A DNA stretch of 64,000 bases from Pseudomonas sp. Seg1 (GTDB lineage Bacteria > Pseudomonadota > Gammaproteobacteria > Pseudomonadales > Pseudomonadaceae), in assembly GCF_018326005.1 (NCBI RefSeq), contig NZ_AP021903.1, forward strand, positions 6,073,501 to 6,137,500, read 5' to 3'. Below, piece by piece: positions 40,259-50,200 of this stretch. The notes beneath the pieces are model-generated. The model was not told where the DNA came from. It saw only the letters and a list, made by a program, of their open reading frames with translations, and did no database searches. The first letter of the stretch is position 1. Every line of letters starts with the position of its first letter. The position numbers were made by a program, and so were the translations under genes.

Positions 40259-41179
40259 TTAGAGTTGGCGGCTTCCCTCCTCACGCAACAGCGCCTGCAA
40301 GGTGTCGAGCCGCGCACTGTCGAAGGCAGTGACAGTGCCCGATTCGAACACCCGGCGCGCCAGCCCGGTCAGCACCGCACCGGGCGGCAGTTCGATCTGT
40401 AACCGTACACCGCGCTCGTAAGCGCTTTGCACGGTGCCGCGCCAGTCCACCACGCGGCACATGTTGAAAGCGAGGTCGTCGCGTAGCGCTTCGGGCTTGA
40501 TGACCGGACGCGCACGACTGCCGCTCAGGTAAGCAATTTTCGGGGTTTTCAGTTCTACCTTGGCGAAGGCTTCGGCAAGGGTTTGCGCCGGTTTTTCCAG
40601 CAGCGGGCAGTGCGACGGCACACTCACCGCCAGACGCTTTGCCAGACCGGCGCCACGGCTGCGCGCCAGATCGGCGACCGCTTGCATCGCCTCGTCGCTG
40701 CCGGCAATGACGACCTGGTTATCGGCGTTGATGTTGGCCAGGTACACCGGCGAATCTTCGCTGTGCACCTGCGCCAGCAGCGTTTCGACGGTGGATAACT
40801 GCAGACCGATGATTGCGGTCATGCCATAGCCCTGTGGATAAGCCTGCTGCATCAACTCACCGCGCAGGCTGACCAGATGCAACGCATCGCTGAAGCTCAA
40901 TACACCCGCAACCACCGCTGCCGGGTAAGCACCGATGGACAAACCGGCGACGTAATCCGCCGTGAGTCCGTCCTGCAACAACTGCCGTGAAGCCGCGACC
41001 CCGGCGATCAGCAGACAAAGCTGCACCGCCCTCGTTGTGCGCAGCGCCTCGGCAGAGTCAAGCAACCGCACATCTTCACCGAGTACATCACTGGCCTCGG
41101 TCAACGTTTCTCCAGGCAAACGCTGGAGCATGCCTGCTTGCTGCGCGCCCTGGCCGGGAAACACCAGCAGACTGCTCAC
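40259..41179 (-). CDS. mdcH: Malonate decarboxylase epsilon subunit (malonyl-CoA:ACP transacylase-like)
   Basis: The 306-residue protein moves the malonyl group onto the dephospho-CoA arm of MdcC to start the cycle. The N-terminal LLVFPGQGAQQAGML and the nucleophile elbow AGLSIGAYPAAVVAG mark the transacylase (FabD-like) fold. GTG 41179 is the start: it overlaps the mdcG stop as GTGA, and the family N terminus begins there. A longer in-frame reading from 41323 would overlap mdcG heavily. Confidence 0.92.
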   Translation of the reverse strand: MSSLLVFPGQGAQQAGMLQRLPGETLTEASDVLGEDVRLLDSAEALRTTRAVQLCLLIAGVAASRQLLQDGLTADYVAGLSIGAYPAAVVAGVLSFSDALHLVSLRGELMQQAYPQGYGMTAIIGLQLSTVETLLAQVHSEDSPVYLANINADNQVVIAGSDEAMQAVADLARSRGAGLAKRLAVSVPSHCPLLEKPAQTLAEAFAKVELKTPKIAYLSGSRARPVIKPEALRDDLAFNMCRVVDWRGTVQSAYERGVRLQIELPPGAVLTGLARRVFESGTVTAFDSARLDTLQALLREEGSRQL

Positions 41180-41796
41180 GCTGCCTGCTCCTGCGGATTC
41201 CACGGATCGGCGACCAGACAGGCCTGATCGACGTTTTTCAGCAGCACCCGTGCCGAACCGCTGGCCCACTCGCGCAGGGCCACAGCACCGAACGGCGTCT
41301 GCAATTGCATGTCGACCCGGCACAAGACCTGATCGAACAACGCGACCAGTTTTCGTGCCTGATTACGGGTGAGCAGTTGCGGGGTACGCAGGATCAGATC
41401 GAGATCACTGGCCGCGTGCATCGCTTTAAAACCACTGGCCAGTTCAAACCCGACGCTGCCGCTGACACCCCAGACCCAACCGCAGTCATCAAGCATCGGC
41501 CGCAGTTGCTTGAGCGCCCGCATGACCGGTAAATCGCACTCGCAATCGACATGACACAGCGCTTCGGGGCTAACCCGACAGGCAATCGAATCGAGCGCCA
41601 TAAAAGCAGCCAGCCGCTGCTCGCGCAACACACCGCGCACGCCCACGGCCACAAAACCCTCGGTGCACACGGCCCGGCGCACCACCACCGGTTGCCCGGC
41701 GGCCAGCGACTCGACTGCCCACAGCGGCGCATCCGCCGGCAACTGCGCAGGCGTCATGCCCCAGAGCAGGTCGTGAGCCAGCGGCGTATTCACCAC
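41176..41796 (-). CDS. mdcG: Malonate decarboxylase holo-ACP synthase (phosphoribosyl-dephospho-CoA transferase)
   Basis: MdcG attaches the 2'-(5''-phosphoribosyl)-3'-dephospho-CoA group to the MdcC serine. The 206-residue protein has the nucleotidyltransferase-like acidic pair in HAASDLDLILRTP. Two GTG codons in tandem (41796 and 41793) are possible starts; the second overlaps the mdcE stop as GTGA, and AGGG lies before both. It is coupled to mdcE upstream and mdcH downstream. Confidence 0.9.
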   Translation of the reverse strand: MVNTPLAHDLLWGMTPAQLPADAPLWAVESLAAGQPVVVRRAVCTEGFVAVGVRGVLREQRLAAFMALDSIACRVSPEALCHVDCECDLPVMRALKQLRPMLDDCGWVWGVSGSVGFELASGFKAMHAASDLDLILRTPQLLTRNQARKLVALFDQVLCRVDMQLQTPFGAVALREWASGSARVLLKNVDQACLVADPWNPQEQAA

Positions 41797-42575
41797 TGCG
41801 CCCTCAGCAGTTCACGCACTTTGCTGGAAGCGGCACGATTGTTTGCGCCGAGGCGATTGCTCAGATCAGTGTTGGAGATATCAGCGATGGCTTGCTTCAA
41901 ACACTCGTTAACCCTTGATAGATCTTCCGCTGTCGGTTGTTCGATCTGCTGCACCGACAGGGTTTCCCAGAGCAATCCGAGACTCGCATAGCTGTCGATG
42001 TCGTAAGCCATCGGCGGCACACTGGCGGCCAGTGCTTCCAGCTCTTCGACACTGCGCAAGGTCACCCGCGCTGCCGACGCCTTGCCCATCGCATGCACCA
42101 TCACCCCCGGATCGCGCAGCGCGATCAAGCGGTTGGCCTGATAACCGTGAGCGAGAAACGCCCCGGACATGGCCTTGCCCACCAGCAACGCAATCACCGG
42201 ATGCCCGGCCAAACGCGCGCGGGCATAGCTGTCCGCAGCGCCGGCCAAAGCCTGATGGATGCCGAGGGCTTCTTCGCGGCGACCATAAGCCTGACTCGGT
42301 ACGTCGACGATGGCGATGATCGGGCGCTTGTGCGTTTTGTCACGGTCAGCGCTGATTGCATCATCCACAGCCTTGGCCAGACCCCAGCCTTCGAGCAAGC
42401 CGACTTCGCCATTGCGAGCACGAGGGAAACGGTTGTCCGGGTCAGCGACCACAGCGATAAAACGCCCGAGTTCGCCATCGGCCACTTGCAACGACGGCGG
42501 CAAACCTTCCACGGCTTTCGCACCAGCGCTCAAGGCGTTGAACCAGTTCAAACCGCGCAGTGAATAACCGCTCAT
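41790..42575 (-). CDS. mdcE: Malonate decarboxylase gamma subunit (biotin-independent)
   Basis: The 261-residue crotonase-like protein pairs with MdcD as the carboxy-lyase that decarboxylates malonyl-S-ACP. Visible stretches include RPIIAIVDVPSQAYGRREEA and VIALLVGKAMSGAFLAHGYQ, which form the oxyanion-hole region. Its start overlaps the mdcD stop by four bases, so the two are translated together. Confidence 0.93.
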   Translation of the reverse strand: MSGYSLRGLNWFNALSAGAKAVEGLPPSLQVADGELGRFIAVVADPDNRFPRARNGEVGLLEGWGLAKAVDDAISADRDKTHKRPIIAIVDVPSQAYGRREEALGIHQALAGAADSYARARLAGHPVIALLVGKAMSGAFLAHGYQANRLIALRDPGVMVHAMGKASAARVTLRSVEELEALAASVPPMAYDIDSYASLGLLWETLSVQQIEQPTAEDLSRVNECLKQAIADISNTDLSNRLGANNRAASSKVRELLRAQW

Positions 42576-43423
42576 GAGCGCTCTCCTTGATACAGATCGC
42601 GAACCACCGACGGTTCGATTTGCTGGTCAGTGTTCAGACTGCTCAGGCGTTGCAGAAACCATTCGGCGCGTTGACTGCGCGGCTGCGCCGGCAAACCTTG
42701 CTGAAGCAATTCGCCGACCTGCTGGCGGATCTGCGCCACATCATCGGCGACATAACGATCCACCAAGCCGCTGGCGAAACGCTGCTCGCCACCGGTCAGG
42801 CTCCAGATGAACGGCCGGTCGCGGGAGTCGTATTCTTCGATCCCGGCTTCCTGCTCAATCACCTGCGGGCCGTTCAGACCGAGGCGCGCTTCCTGAGTCA
42901 CCAGCAAATAGCTGCACAGCGCCGCCGCAATCGACATACCACCGAAGCAACCAACGCTACCGGCGACCACACCAACCACCGGTTGGTACCGCTGCAAATC
43001 GACAATCGCCGCATGAATATCAGCAATTGCCGCCAAACCGAGGTTGGCCTCCTGCAAGCGCACGCCACCGGTTTCCAGCAGCAACACCGCGCGAGTAGGA
43101 ATGCCTTTACGGTTGTCCTCAGCGGCCAGTTCCAGCGCACCGGCAATCTTCGCCCCGCCGACTTCGCCAAGGCTGCCGCCCTGGAAAGCGCCTTCAATCG
43201 CGGCAATCACCACCGGCAAACCGTCGAGGCTGCCCTTGGCGATCACCACGCCGTCATCGGCTTGCGGCACCACGCCCTGGCGTTCGAGCCACGGCGACAT
43301 GACGCGTTGAAACGGGTCAAGCAGTTCGCGGAAGGTCCCGGCATCGAGCAAGGCTTTCGCCCGTTGCCGCGCACCGAGTTCGACGAAGCTGTGTTTGTGC
43401 AAAAGCGCTGCGCTGTCAGTCAT
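42572..43423 (-). CDS. mdcD: Malonate decarboxylase beta subunit
   Basis: The 283-residue protein has a carboxyltransferase-like fold with VVIAAIEGAFQGGSLGEVGG and VGVVAGSVGCFGGMSIAAAL as the oxyanion-hole parts. With MdcE it releases CO2 from malonyl-S-ACP to give acetyl-S-ACP. ATG 43423 is chosen because it overlaps mdcC by 8 bases and begins the family N terminus MTDSAALL; the longer frame from 43567 lies inside mdcC. Confidence 0.93.
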   Translation of the reverse strand: MTDSAALLHKHSFVELGARQRAKALLDAGTFRELLDPFQRVMSPWLERQGVVPQADDGVVIAKGSLDGLPVVIAAIEGAFQGGSLGEVGGAKIAGALELAAEDNRKGIPTRAVLLLETGGVRLQEANLGLAAIADIHAAIVDLQRYQPVVGVVAGSVGCFGGMSIAAALCSYLLVTQEARLGLNGPQVIEQEAGIEEYDSRDRPFIWSLTGGEQRFASGLVDRYVADDVAQIRQQVGELLQQGLPAQPRSQRAEWFLQRLSSLNTDQQIEPSVVRDLYQGERS

Positions 43424-43715
43424 GGCCGATCTCCTCGAAACCTTGTTCCAGACGCAGACGCACCACGCCGGGTGTCGCGCCGAAATCGTGGATATCGATG
43501 GCCATGGCCGGCGGCGTGGTGCCGTCGAACATCCGCGCAAACAGATGCTGCCAACGCAACTGCGCACCGTTGACCGAGGTCTGCACGTTGATCGTCAACT
43601 TGCCGGCCAGGCCCGGTTCGATCAGCACTTCCAGATCGCCCGAGCCGACACAACCGACCAGCGCGCGCCCGCGTGGCGGCTGCCCGGCGGGGAATTCAAA
43701 GGATAAGGTTTCCAT
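43416..43715 (-). CDS. mdcC: Malonate decarboxylase acyl carrier protein (delta subunit)
   Basis: The 99-residue carrier bears the unusual dephospho-CoA-derived group on Ser25 in LVGCVGSGDLEVLIEP. It is not a standard 4'-phosphopantetheine ACP. ATG 43715 overlaps the mdcB stop (TGATG), so it is preferred over TTG 43718. All catalytic steps of the decarboxylase happen on this protein. Confidence 0.93.
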   Translation of the reverse strand: METLSFEFPAGQPPRGRALVGCVGSGDLEVLIEPGLAGKLTINVQTSVNGAQLRWQHLFARMFDGTTPPAMAIDIHDFGATPGVVRLRLEQGFEEIGHD

Positions 43716-44587
43716 CAAAACGCTCCCTGAAGGATGCCGTCGCGCTCGATACGGTCGAGCAGCAGCGTGGCGGCGAGCAAGTCGGCGGCGCCACCGGGCG
43801 AGGCATTCAATGCGATGAGTTGTTGATCCAGTTCGTGCAAGCGACGGCGACCGCTGAGGCTGGCGCTGCCACCGGCGTCGAGCACTGCTTGCGCGCCGTG
43901 TTGCATGGCGTGCAGGCCTTGTTCGCCAGCGCGATAGAGCACGCAGGTGTCGGCCAGGTCAGTCATGATTGCGAGCAAGGCGTCGAGTCGGGCGTTCTGT
44001 TCGCCATGCCCGGCGGTGCGGCTTTTTTTCAGTTGCGGCAGGCCACGTTGCAGCACGGACGGGAAGCCGAGTTGCGCTTCCTCACGGGCGCCGCGAGCGC
44101 CGTAACGCAGGGCGACCTGGGCGCCATGGCTCAGTGGTTGGGGTGCGTAACGGTCATCCAGCAAGGCCAGACGTGCGGCGCGCAGGGAGACTGCGTTGGC
44201 GCGGGAGGATTGCGGTTCCAGCGCAGCAGCAGTGACCAAAAGCCCCAACGCCCAGATCGCCCCGCGATGAGTGTTTACGCCATTGGTGGTGGCGAGCATG
44301 GCTTGCTCGCCTTCACGACCGATGCGGCCAATCGCTTCGCGCAACGTTGAATTTACTTCACCGGTTTCAACCGCCGCTTCAGACATTTCCTTGAATGCCG
44401 GCCACAGCGACAACGCCGACGCGTGCATCAGGCCCAGGTGCAAATCGGTGTGCGCGCCGTTGCCACGCCGGTCGACCAGTGCCGGTTTCGGCGACAGATC
44501 CGCTTCGTCGATCAACGCGTCCACCGCCAGATCGGCCAATCGATCAGCCAGGGACAGCGGTTTCGCTTGCAGGTTAAGTGCGTGCAT
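43715..44587 (-). CDS. mdcB: Triphosphoribosyl-dephospho-CoA synthase
   Basis: MdcB makes the prosthetic-group precursor from ATP and dephospho-CoA. The 290-residue all-helical protein has the CitG-like signatures [20 protein letters not shown] and [23 protein letters not shown] 44587 overlaps the mdcA stop by one base (TAATG) and has AGGAG before it; a longer frame from 44635 runs inside mdcA. Confidence 0.92.
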   Translation of the reverse strand: MHALNLQAKPLSLADRLADLAVDALIDEADLSPKPALVDRRGNGAHTDLHLGLMHASALSLWPAFKEMSEAAVETGEVNSTLREAIGRIGREGEQAMLATTNGVNTHRGAIWALGLLVTAAALEPQSSRANAVSLRAARLALLDDRYAPQPLSHGAQVALRYGARGAREEAQLGFPSVLQRGLPQLKKSRTAGHGEQNARLDALLAIMTDLADTCVLYRAGEQGLHAMQHGAQAVLDAGGSASLSGRRRLHELDQQLIALNASPGGAADLLAATLLLDRIERDGILQGAF

Positions 44588-46257
44588 TACCAGCTCCTGA
44601 ATTTGGCGGGCGGGTTGTACAAGCCACCCGACCACTCGACCAGATCAGCCACGCTTTTCGCCGCGAGCAATTCGCGGGTGGCGTCAGTGCGGCGGATGCC
44701 AAGGTCTTCGGGCAAGGCGATCAGGCCTTCGCGGCGCATGCGTTCGGTGTCTTTCGGGTTGTGGCGCAGGCCGATGGCGGTGACGCCCGCTACGGCGGCG
44801 ATCATCGCCTGACGCTCGTCCAGCGAACGAGCTTTGTACAGGTAGGCGATGCCTTCTTCGGTGAGCAGGTGGGTGACGTCGTCGCCGTAGATCATGATCG
44901 GCGCCAGCGGCATGCCGCTTTTCTTCGCCACTTCCACCGCGTCGAGGGTTTCGACGAAGGTCGGTTTGCCGCCCTCCTGGAAGGTCTCGACCATTTGCAC
45001 CACGAGTTTCTTGCCGCGTTCGAGCATCGGTTGCTGCGAGTCGTCATGGCGCATATCGAGCCACGCCGGGGTGCCGTGACGGCGACCGCGTGGGTCGTGG
45101 CCCATGTTCGGCGCACCACCGAAACCGGCGAGGCGGCCACGGGTGACGGTCGAGGAATGGCCATCGCCATCGACCTGCAGCGTCGCGCCGATGAATAGAT
45201 CCACCGCGTACTGCCCGGCCAGTTGACAGAACATCCGGTTGGAACGCAGCGAGCCGTCGCGGCCGGTGAAGAATACGTCGGGGCGGGCGGCGATGTAGTT
45301 TTCCATGCCTAGTTCGGTGCCGAAGCAATGCACGCTTTCGACCCAGCCGCTTTCGATCGCCGGGATCAGCGTCGGGTGCGGGTTGAGCGTCCAGTTGCGG
45401 CAGATTTTGCCCTTGAGACCGAGGGATTCGCCGTAGGTCGGCAGGATCAGTTCAATGGCGGCAGTGTTGAAACCGATGCCGTGGTTGAGTGACTGCACGT
45501 TGTGTTTTTCGTAGATCCCGCGAATCGCCATCATCGCCATCAATACGTGTACAGGCTTTATATGGCGCGGGTCGCGGGTGAACAGCGGTTCGATGTAGAA
45601 CGGCTTGTCGGCGACCACGACGAAATCGACCCATGACGCGGGAATGTCTACGCGGGGCAGTTCGCTGACGTCGTCGACCAACTGGTTGACCTGGACGATG
45701 ACGATGCCGTCGCTGAACGCGGCAGGCTCGATCAGTGCCGGGGTGTCTTCGGTACTGGGGCCGGTGTAGATGTTGCCGGCGCGGTCGGCCATGAACCCGG
45801 CCGAGAGCACGACGTTGGGAATCAGGTCCACCACCAGCCGGGCGTAGAGTTCGATGTAGGTGTGGATCGCGCCGATTTCCAGCAAGCCGTCTTCGAGCAA
45901 CTGGCTGATGCGCAGGCTCTGGGTGCCGGCGAAAGAGAAATCGAGCTTGCGGGCGATGCCGCGTTCGAACAGATCAAGGTGCTCGGAGCGACCGACGCTG
46001 GGCATGATCATGTGCAGGTCGTGGAGCTTTTCCGGGTCGGCCTTGGCCAGCGAGCGCGAGAGGAAATCCGCCTGCTTCTGGTTGTTGCCCTCCAGCACCA
46101 CACGGTCGCCGGGATGAATCAGCGCTTCGAGCGCGGCGACGATCTTGTCGGTGGGCAACACCACACCGTCGGCCAGCCCGCGCACCTTGTCGAGACGCCG
46201 CTGCTTCTCGTCACGCCGCCGCGTCCAGCGCGAGTCGGGGGAAATTGTTGTTGTCAT
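44587..46257 (-). CDS. mdcA: Malonate decarboxylase alpha subunit (acetyl-S-ACP:malonate ACP transferase)
   Basis: MdcA exchanges the acetyl group on the carrier for malonate, regenerating malonyl-S-ACP and freeing acetate. The 556 residues have a CoA-transferase fold with [20 protein letters not shown] near the N terminus, [20 protein letters not shown], and [18 protein letters not shown] later. ATG 46257 has GGAGTGAGC before it. It is the first gene of the mdc operon, with the palindrome at 46339 upstream. Confidence 0.95.
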   Translation of the reverse strand: MTTTISPDSRWTRRRDEKQRRLDKVRGLADGVVLPTDKIVAALEALIHPGDRVVLEGNNQKQADFLSRSLAKADPEKLHDLHMIMPSVGRSEHLDLFERGIARKLDFSFAGTQSLRISQLLEDGLLEIGAIHTYIELYARLVVDLIPNVVLSAGFMADRAGNIYTGPSTEDTPALIEPAAFSDGIVIVQVNQLVDDVSELPRVDIPASWVDFVVVADKPFYIEPLFTRDPRHIKPVHVLMAMMAIRGIYEKHNVQSLNHGIGFNTAAIELILPTYGESLGLKGKICRNWTLNPHPTLIPAIESGWVESVHCFGTELGMENYIAARPDVFFTGRDGSLRSNRMFCQLAGQYAVDLFIGATLQVDGDGHSSTVTRGRLAGFGGAPNMGHDPRGRRHGTPAWLDMRHDDSQQPMLERGKKLVVQMVETFQEGGKPTFVETLDAVEVAKKSGMPLAPIMIYGDDVTHLLTEEGIAYLYKARSLDERQAMIAAVAGVTAIGLRHNPKDTERMRREGLIALPEDLGIRRTDATRELLAAKSVADLVEWSGGLYNPPAKFRSW

Positions 46258-46338
46258 GCTCACTCCACGGGGTTCGCTGTCGTGGAGCAAAGTTAGGCGT
46301 GTGGGGTGGGGGCATCAATCAAGCGCAGTGGTGAATCA

Positions 46339-46353
46339 TTACGCTGAGCGTAA
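46339..46353 (-). promoter_or_regulatory. Likely MdcR operator upstream of mdcA
   Basis: TTACGCT-G-AGCGTAA is a perfect 7-bp dyad with the T-N11-A form of LysR boxes, 82 bp before the mdcA start. MdcR as its ligand is inferred from place and form. Confidence 0.55.
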
Positions 46354-46364
46354 CGTTCACCGCC

Positions 46365-46466
46365 GCCTTCGCGAGCAGGGTCGCTCCCACAGGGGATCTC
46401 TATCGTCCGCGAAAACCGGGGGGCACTGAAGATCTAATGTGGGAGCGAGCCTGCTCGCGAAGAGGC
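46365..46466. repeat. REPIN (TGGGAGCGAGCCTGCTCGCG type), left copy altered
   Basis: TTCGCGAGCAGGGTCGCTCC (one base changed from the usual GGCTCGCTCC) faces GGGAGCGAGCCTGCTCGCGA. It starts 12 bp after the operator. The gap 46258-46739 holds only the operator, this repeat and the next. Confidence 0.8.
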
Positions 46467-46546
46467 CAGCCAAAGCGGCGTAAGTTCTGGATAAGTCCGC
46501 CGATGAGTCAGGGGGTTGGCCGGTAGGAAGTTGCTTATGCCACTGG

Positions 46547-46716
46547 CCCCATCGCTGGCAAGCCAGCTCCCACAGAGTTTTGTGTGGCTCACAAAATTCG
46601 AACACAACTCGGACCCTGTAAGAACCTGCAGGCCAGCTCCCGCAGGATTCTGCGGGGTTCACAGATTTGAATACGACTCGGACACCGTGGGAGCTGGCTT
46701 GCCAGCGATGGGGCCT
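46547..46716. repeat. REP cluster: two good copies and one decayed copy
   Basis: CATCGCTGGCAAGCCAGCTC and inverse GAGCTGGCTTGCCAGCGATG flank a decayed middle copy (CTGCAGGCCAGCTCCCGCAG near 46627-46646). A duplicated spacer TTC(G)AA-ACTCGGACNC-TGTA is also visible on both sides of the decayed copy, showing internal tandem duplication. Confidence 0.78.
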
Positions 46717-46739
46717 GTCAGATCACTGAAAGCTCTGGA

Positions 46740-47210
46740 TCAATGGATCAGGTCAGCATCTACCAACAACTTCTCCAGTCCCAACAAATCCGGGACCTTC
46801 GCTACCTGCTCTCCGACCTGCACCGCCGCCTGCTCCAGCGCACACAACGGCACATCGACGTAACTCAACTGGCTATCGAGCTTGTAAGACCGCGGAATCC
46901 CCTGCACCAGCAGCGCAATGAACTTCAACTCCGGCAATCCACCGAGCGCATTGAGAATCACGATCCGCGCCCGCTCGCCAATGACAATTTTCTGCCCGCA
47001 CGCCGACTCGAAACTCAGCAGCGGAATCTGCCGCTCGCGCCACATCACCCGCCCCAGATACCAAGGAGGCGTGTCCAGGTCGAAGGCGCTGGCCTGATAG
47101 TCGATCAGCTCGGCCACCGCGACGTTGGGCAGGATCAGATTGCGATCCGCCAACGGCAGCAGCAAACCGGTGAGTTGACTGCTGCGCTGATTGTGCCGGC
47201 GCTCATGCAT
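46740..47210 (-). CDS. chpC: CheW-like adaptor ChpC of the Pil-Chp system
   Basis: The 156-residue CheW-domain protein couples receptors to the kinase ChpA. LTGLLLPLADRNLILPNVAV opens the domain and DYQASAFDLDTPPWYLGRVM follows. ATG 47210 overlaps the chpA stop by 8 bases. In P. aeruginosa a methylesterase gene chpB lies between chpA and chpC; it is missing here. Confidence 0.85.
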   Translation of the reverse strand: MHERRHNQRSSQLTGLLLPLADRNLILPNVAVAELIDYQASAFDLDTPPWYLGRVMWRERQIPLLSFESACGQKIVIGERARIVILNALGGLPELKFIALLVQGIPRSYKLDSQLSYVDVPLCALEQAAVQVGEQVAKVPDLLGLEKLLVDADLIH

Positions 47211-50200
47211 GTTTCTTGCTCCAGTGGGCAATGCTTTCGAGCAGCACCGATTCCTGGTACGGCTTGCCGAGGTAGTCGTTGACGCCGATGGCCATGGCGC
47301 GGTCGCGGTGTTTCTGGCCGGTGCGCGAGGTGATCATGATGATGGGCAGGTGTTGCAGGCGTTCGTCGTTGCGCACTTGGGTGGCGACTTCGAAGCCGTC
47401 CATGCGCGGCATTTCGATGTCGAGCAGCATCAGGTCGGGCATGTGTTCTTCCAGCAGGAGCATGGCGTCGACACCGTCCTTGGCGGTCAGGACGTTCATG
47501 CCGTGGCGTTCGAGCAAACGACTGGTGACCTTGCGCACGGTCACCGAGTCGTCGACCACCATGACCAGCAACGGCTTCTGCGGCTCGCTGTCGATGTCCG
47601 GCAGCGTCGGATACTGCGCAACGCGCGCCTGCATTGCGCGGATCGGCGCCAGCAAATCGAGAATCAGCACCACCCGGCCATCGCCGAGAATCGTCGCGCC
47701 GGACACGCCCTGCACCGCTGCGAACTGCGGGCCGAGGCTCTTCACCACAATCTCGCGAGTACCGGCCATGGTGTCGACCTGCACCGCTATGCGTCGGTCG
47801 TTGTACTGCACCAGCAACACTGGCAACGGCAGGCTCTGCCCCAGCAGTTTCGGCCGCGATGAAGTTTTCAGCAGTTCGCCCAGATAGCACAACTCATAGC
47901 GTTGGCCACCGTATTGATAACTCGGCGGATCGAGACGGAAATGCCCGTCCAGATCATTCGGCAAGACACGGACAATACCGTCGATGGTGTTCAGCGGAAT
48001 CGCATATTGATCCTCACCGCACTGCACCATCAACGCACGGTTGACCGACACGGTGAACGGCAGGCGAATACGGAAATGCACGCCCTGCCCCGGCACCGAA
48101 TCAATGCTCATGCTGCCGCCCAACTGGCGGACTTCTTCGTGCACCACGTCCATGCCGACGCCACGCCCGGAAATCTGGGTGATTTTCTCGGCGGTGGAGA
48201 AACCCGGCTGAAGGATGAACTGCAACACGTCGCGGTCGCTGATCTCGGCGTCCGGCGCGAGCAATCCGCGCTTGATCGCCTTGCGCCGTACGGCCTCCAA
48301 CGGCACGCCGGCTCCATCGTCGCGGATGTCGAAAACGATGTCGCCACCCTCGCGGGACAGGTCCAGCGTGATAGTACCCTGCGCCGGTTTGCCCGCCGCC
48401 AGCCGCGCCTCGGCGGATTCCAGACCATGGTCGACGGCGTTGCGCAGCATGTGCTCCAGCGGCGCGGCCATGCGCTCCAGCACATTGCGATCCATCTCAC
48501 CTTCGGCATTGCCGACGACAAACGCGACGTCTTTGTTCAGCTCTTCGGCGACCTGACGGACGATGCGTTTCAAGCGCGGCAACATGCGCTCGAACGGCAC
48601 CATGCGCGTACGCATCAGGCCTTCCTGCAATTCGGTGTTGATGCGGCCCTGTTGCTGCAACAGGTTCTCGGCATCGTGGTTGCGGCGGTCGAGGGTTTCC
48701 TTGAGATCAAGCAAGTCGGAAGCGGACTCGAACAACGCCCGCGACAGTTGCTGCAGCTGCGAATGCCGATCCATTTCCAGCGGATCGAATTCTTCGTAAC
48801 CGAGGCGTTCGGCATCGACTTGCTGTCGGCTGAGGATACGCCCCTGGGTTTCGGTGTCGAGGCGGCGCAACTGATCGCGCATTCGCTCGATGGTGGTTTC
48901 CATCTCGTTGAGCGCGACTTGTGCGTCATTGACTTGCTGTTCGATACGACCACGGAAAATCGAGGTCTCCCCGGCCAGATTGACCAGTTCGTCGAGCAGC
49001 TCGGCAGAGACCTTGACCATGTCCGCCGCCACCTCGGCAGCCGGCGGCGCAGGCTCGGTTTTAACCGGCAAAGGCAACAGTGGCGGCGCTTCAGGCGTCA
49101 GCGGATGGCTGAAACTCTGGATCGCGTTGATCAGCCGATCCGCTGGCGGACACGGTTGCCCGGCGCGCACGGCATCGAGCATTTGCGCCAGTCGGTCATG
49201 GCCGCGCTGCACCAGCGCAAACAGCTCGGTCGACGCAGGCAGCGTGCCGGCAGAAAGGCTTTCGTAAAGGTATTCGAGTTCGTGAGCGAGGTCGCCGATC
49301 GGGCCGATCTCGACCATCCGCGCGCCACCCTTGAGGGTGTGCAGATCGCGCAGCAGGGTTTCCACTTCCTGGCGATTGCCCGGCTCGGCTTGCCAGCGCA
49401 GCAGCGCGGCGCCGGAGTTCTCGATGATGTCGAAACCTTCTTCGAGGAAGATTTCCAGCAACTCCGGGTCATGCCCGGCGCCTTCGTGATCGATGGCCGG
49501 TTGCGCCGTTTCGGCCGTGGCGGATGAGCCCTGACGCAGCTGTCGGATCGATTCGATCAGATCCAGCGCCGGGTTCAGCGGTTGGTGGTTTTGCAGCTGT
49601 TCAAGCAACAACGCCAAGCGGTCATGGCTCTTGTGCAGCAAACGGCCAAGGGCTTCGCTGTGACTGTAACGCCGATCAAGCAAACCTTCGTAAAGGCTTT
49701 CCAGCTCCTGGGCCAGATCGCCGATGGTCTCGACTTCGGCCATCCGCGCACCACCCTTGAGGGTGTGCAAATCGCGCTGCAACGACGACAGCGGCGCGAC
49801 GTTGTCCGGGTCATTCAGCCAGCGCTGCAAGGCTTGCCCGGCGCTGTCGAGAATATCCACGGCCTCTTCAAGGAAGATCTCGACGATCTCGTCGTCCGGT
49901 TCAGACGTTACGGTTTTCTGCGCAAGCTCGGCGGTCGCCGCGCCCAGTTCGCGGATGCTCAAGGTGCGGCTGCCATCGCTGCGGATCAGGCCCATGGATG
50001 ACGGATCGAGGCTTTCGTCGAGTAGCTCATGCAACGCACGAATCCGTGCCGGCTGCGGGGTGACTTCCTGGCCGGCGGCCAGTTCGTCGAGCATGTTGAT
50101 CAGCGCTTCGTGGGCGTTTTGCGCCTCATGGAAAAACCGGTCGCTGACCGCGAGGCTGCTTTCTTCCACGGCGCCATAAAGATCGAGCAACGCTTCGCAG

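Noticed and set aside
47902..49527. 541-codon open frame on the plus strand within chpA
   Set aside because: It is a shadow of the ChpA catalytic core; no recognised domain.
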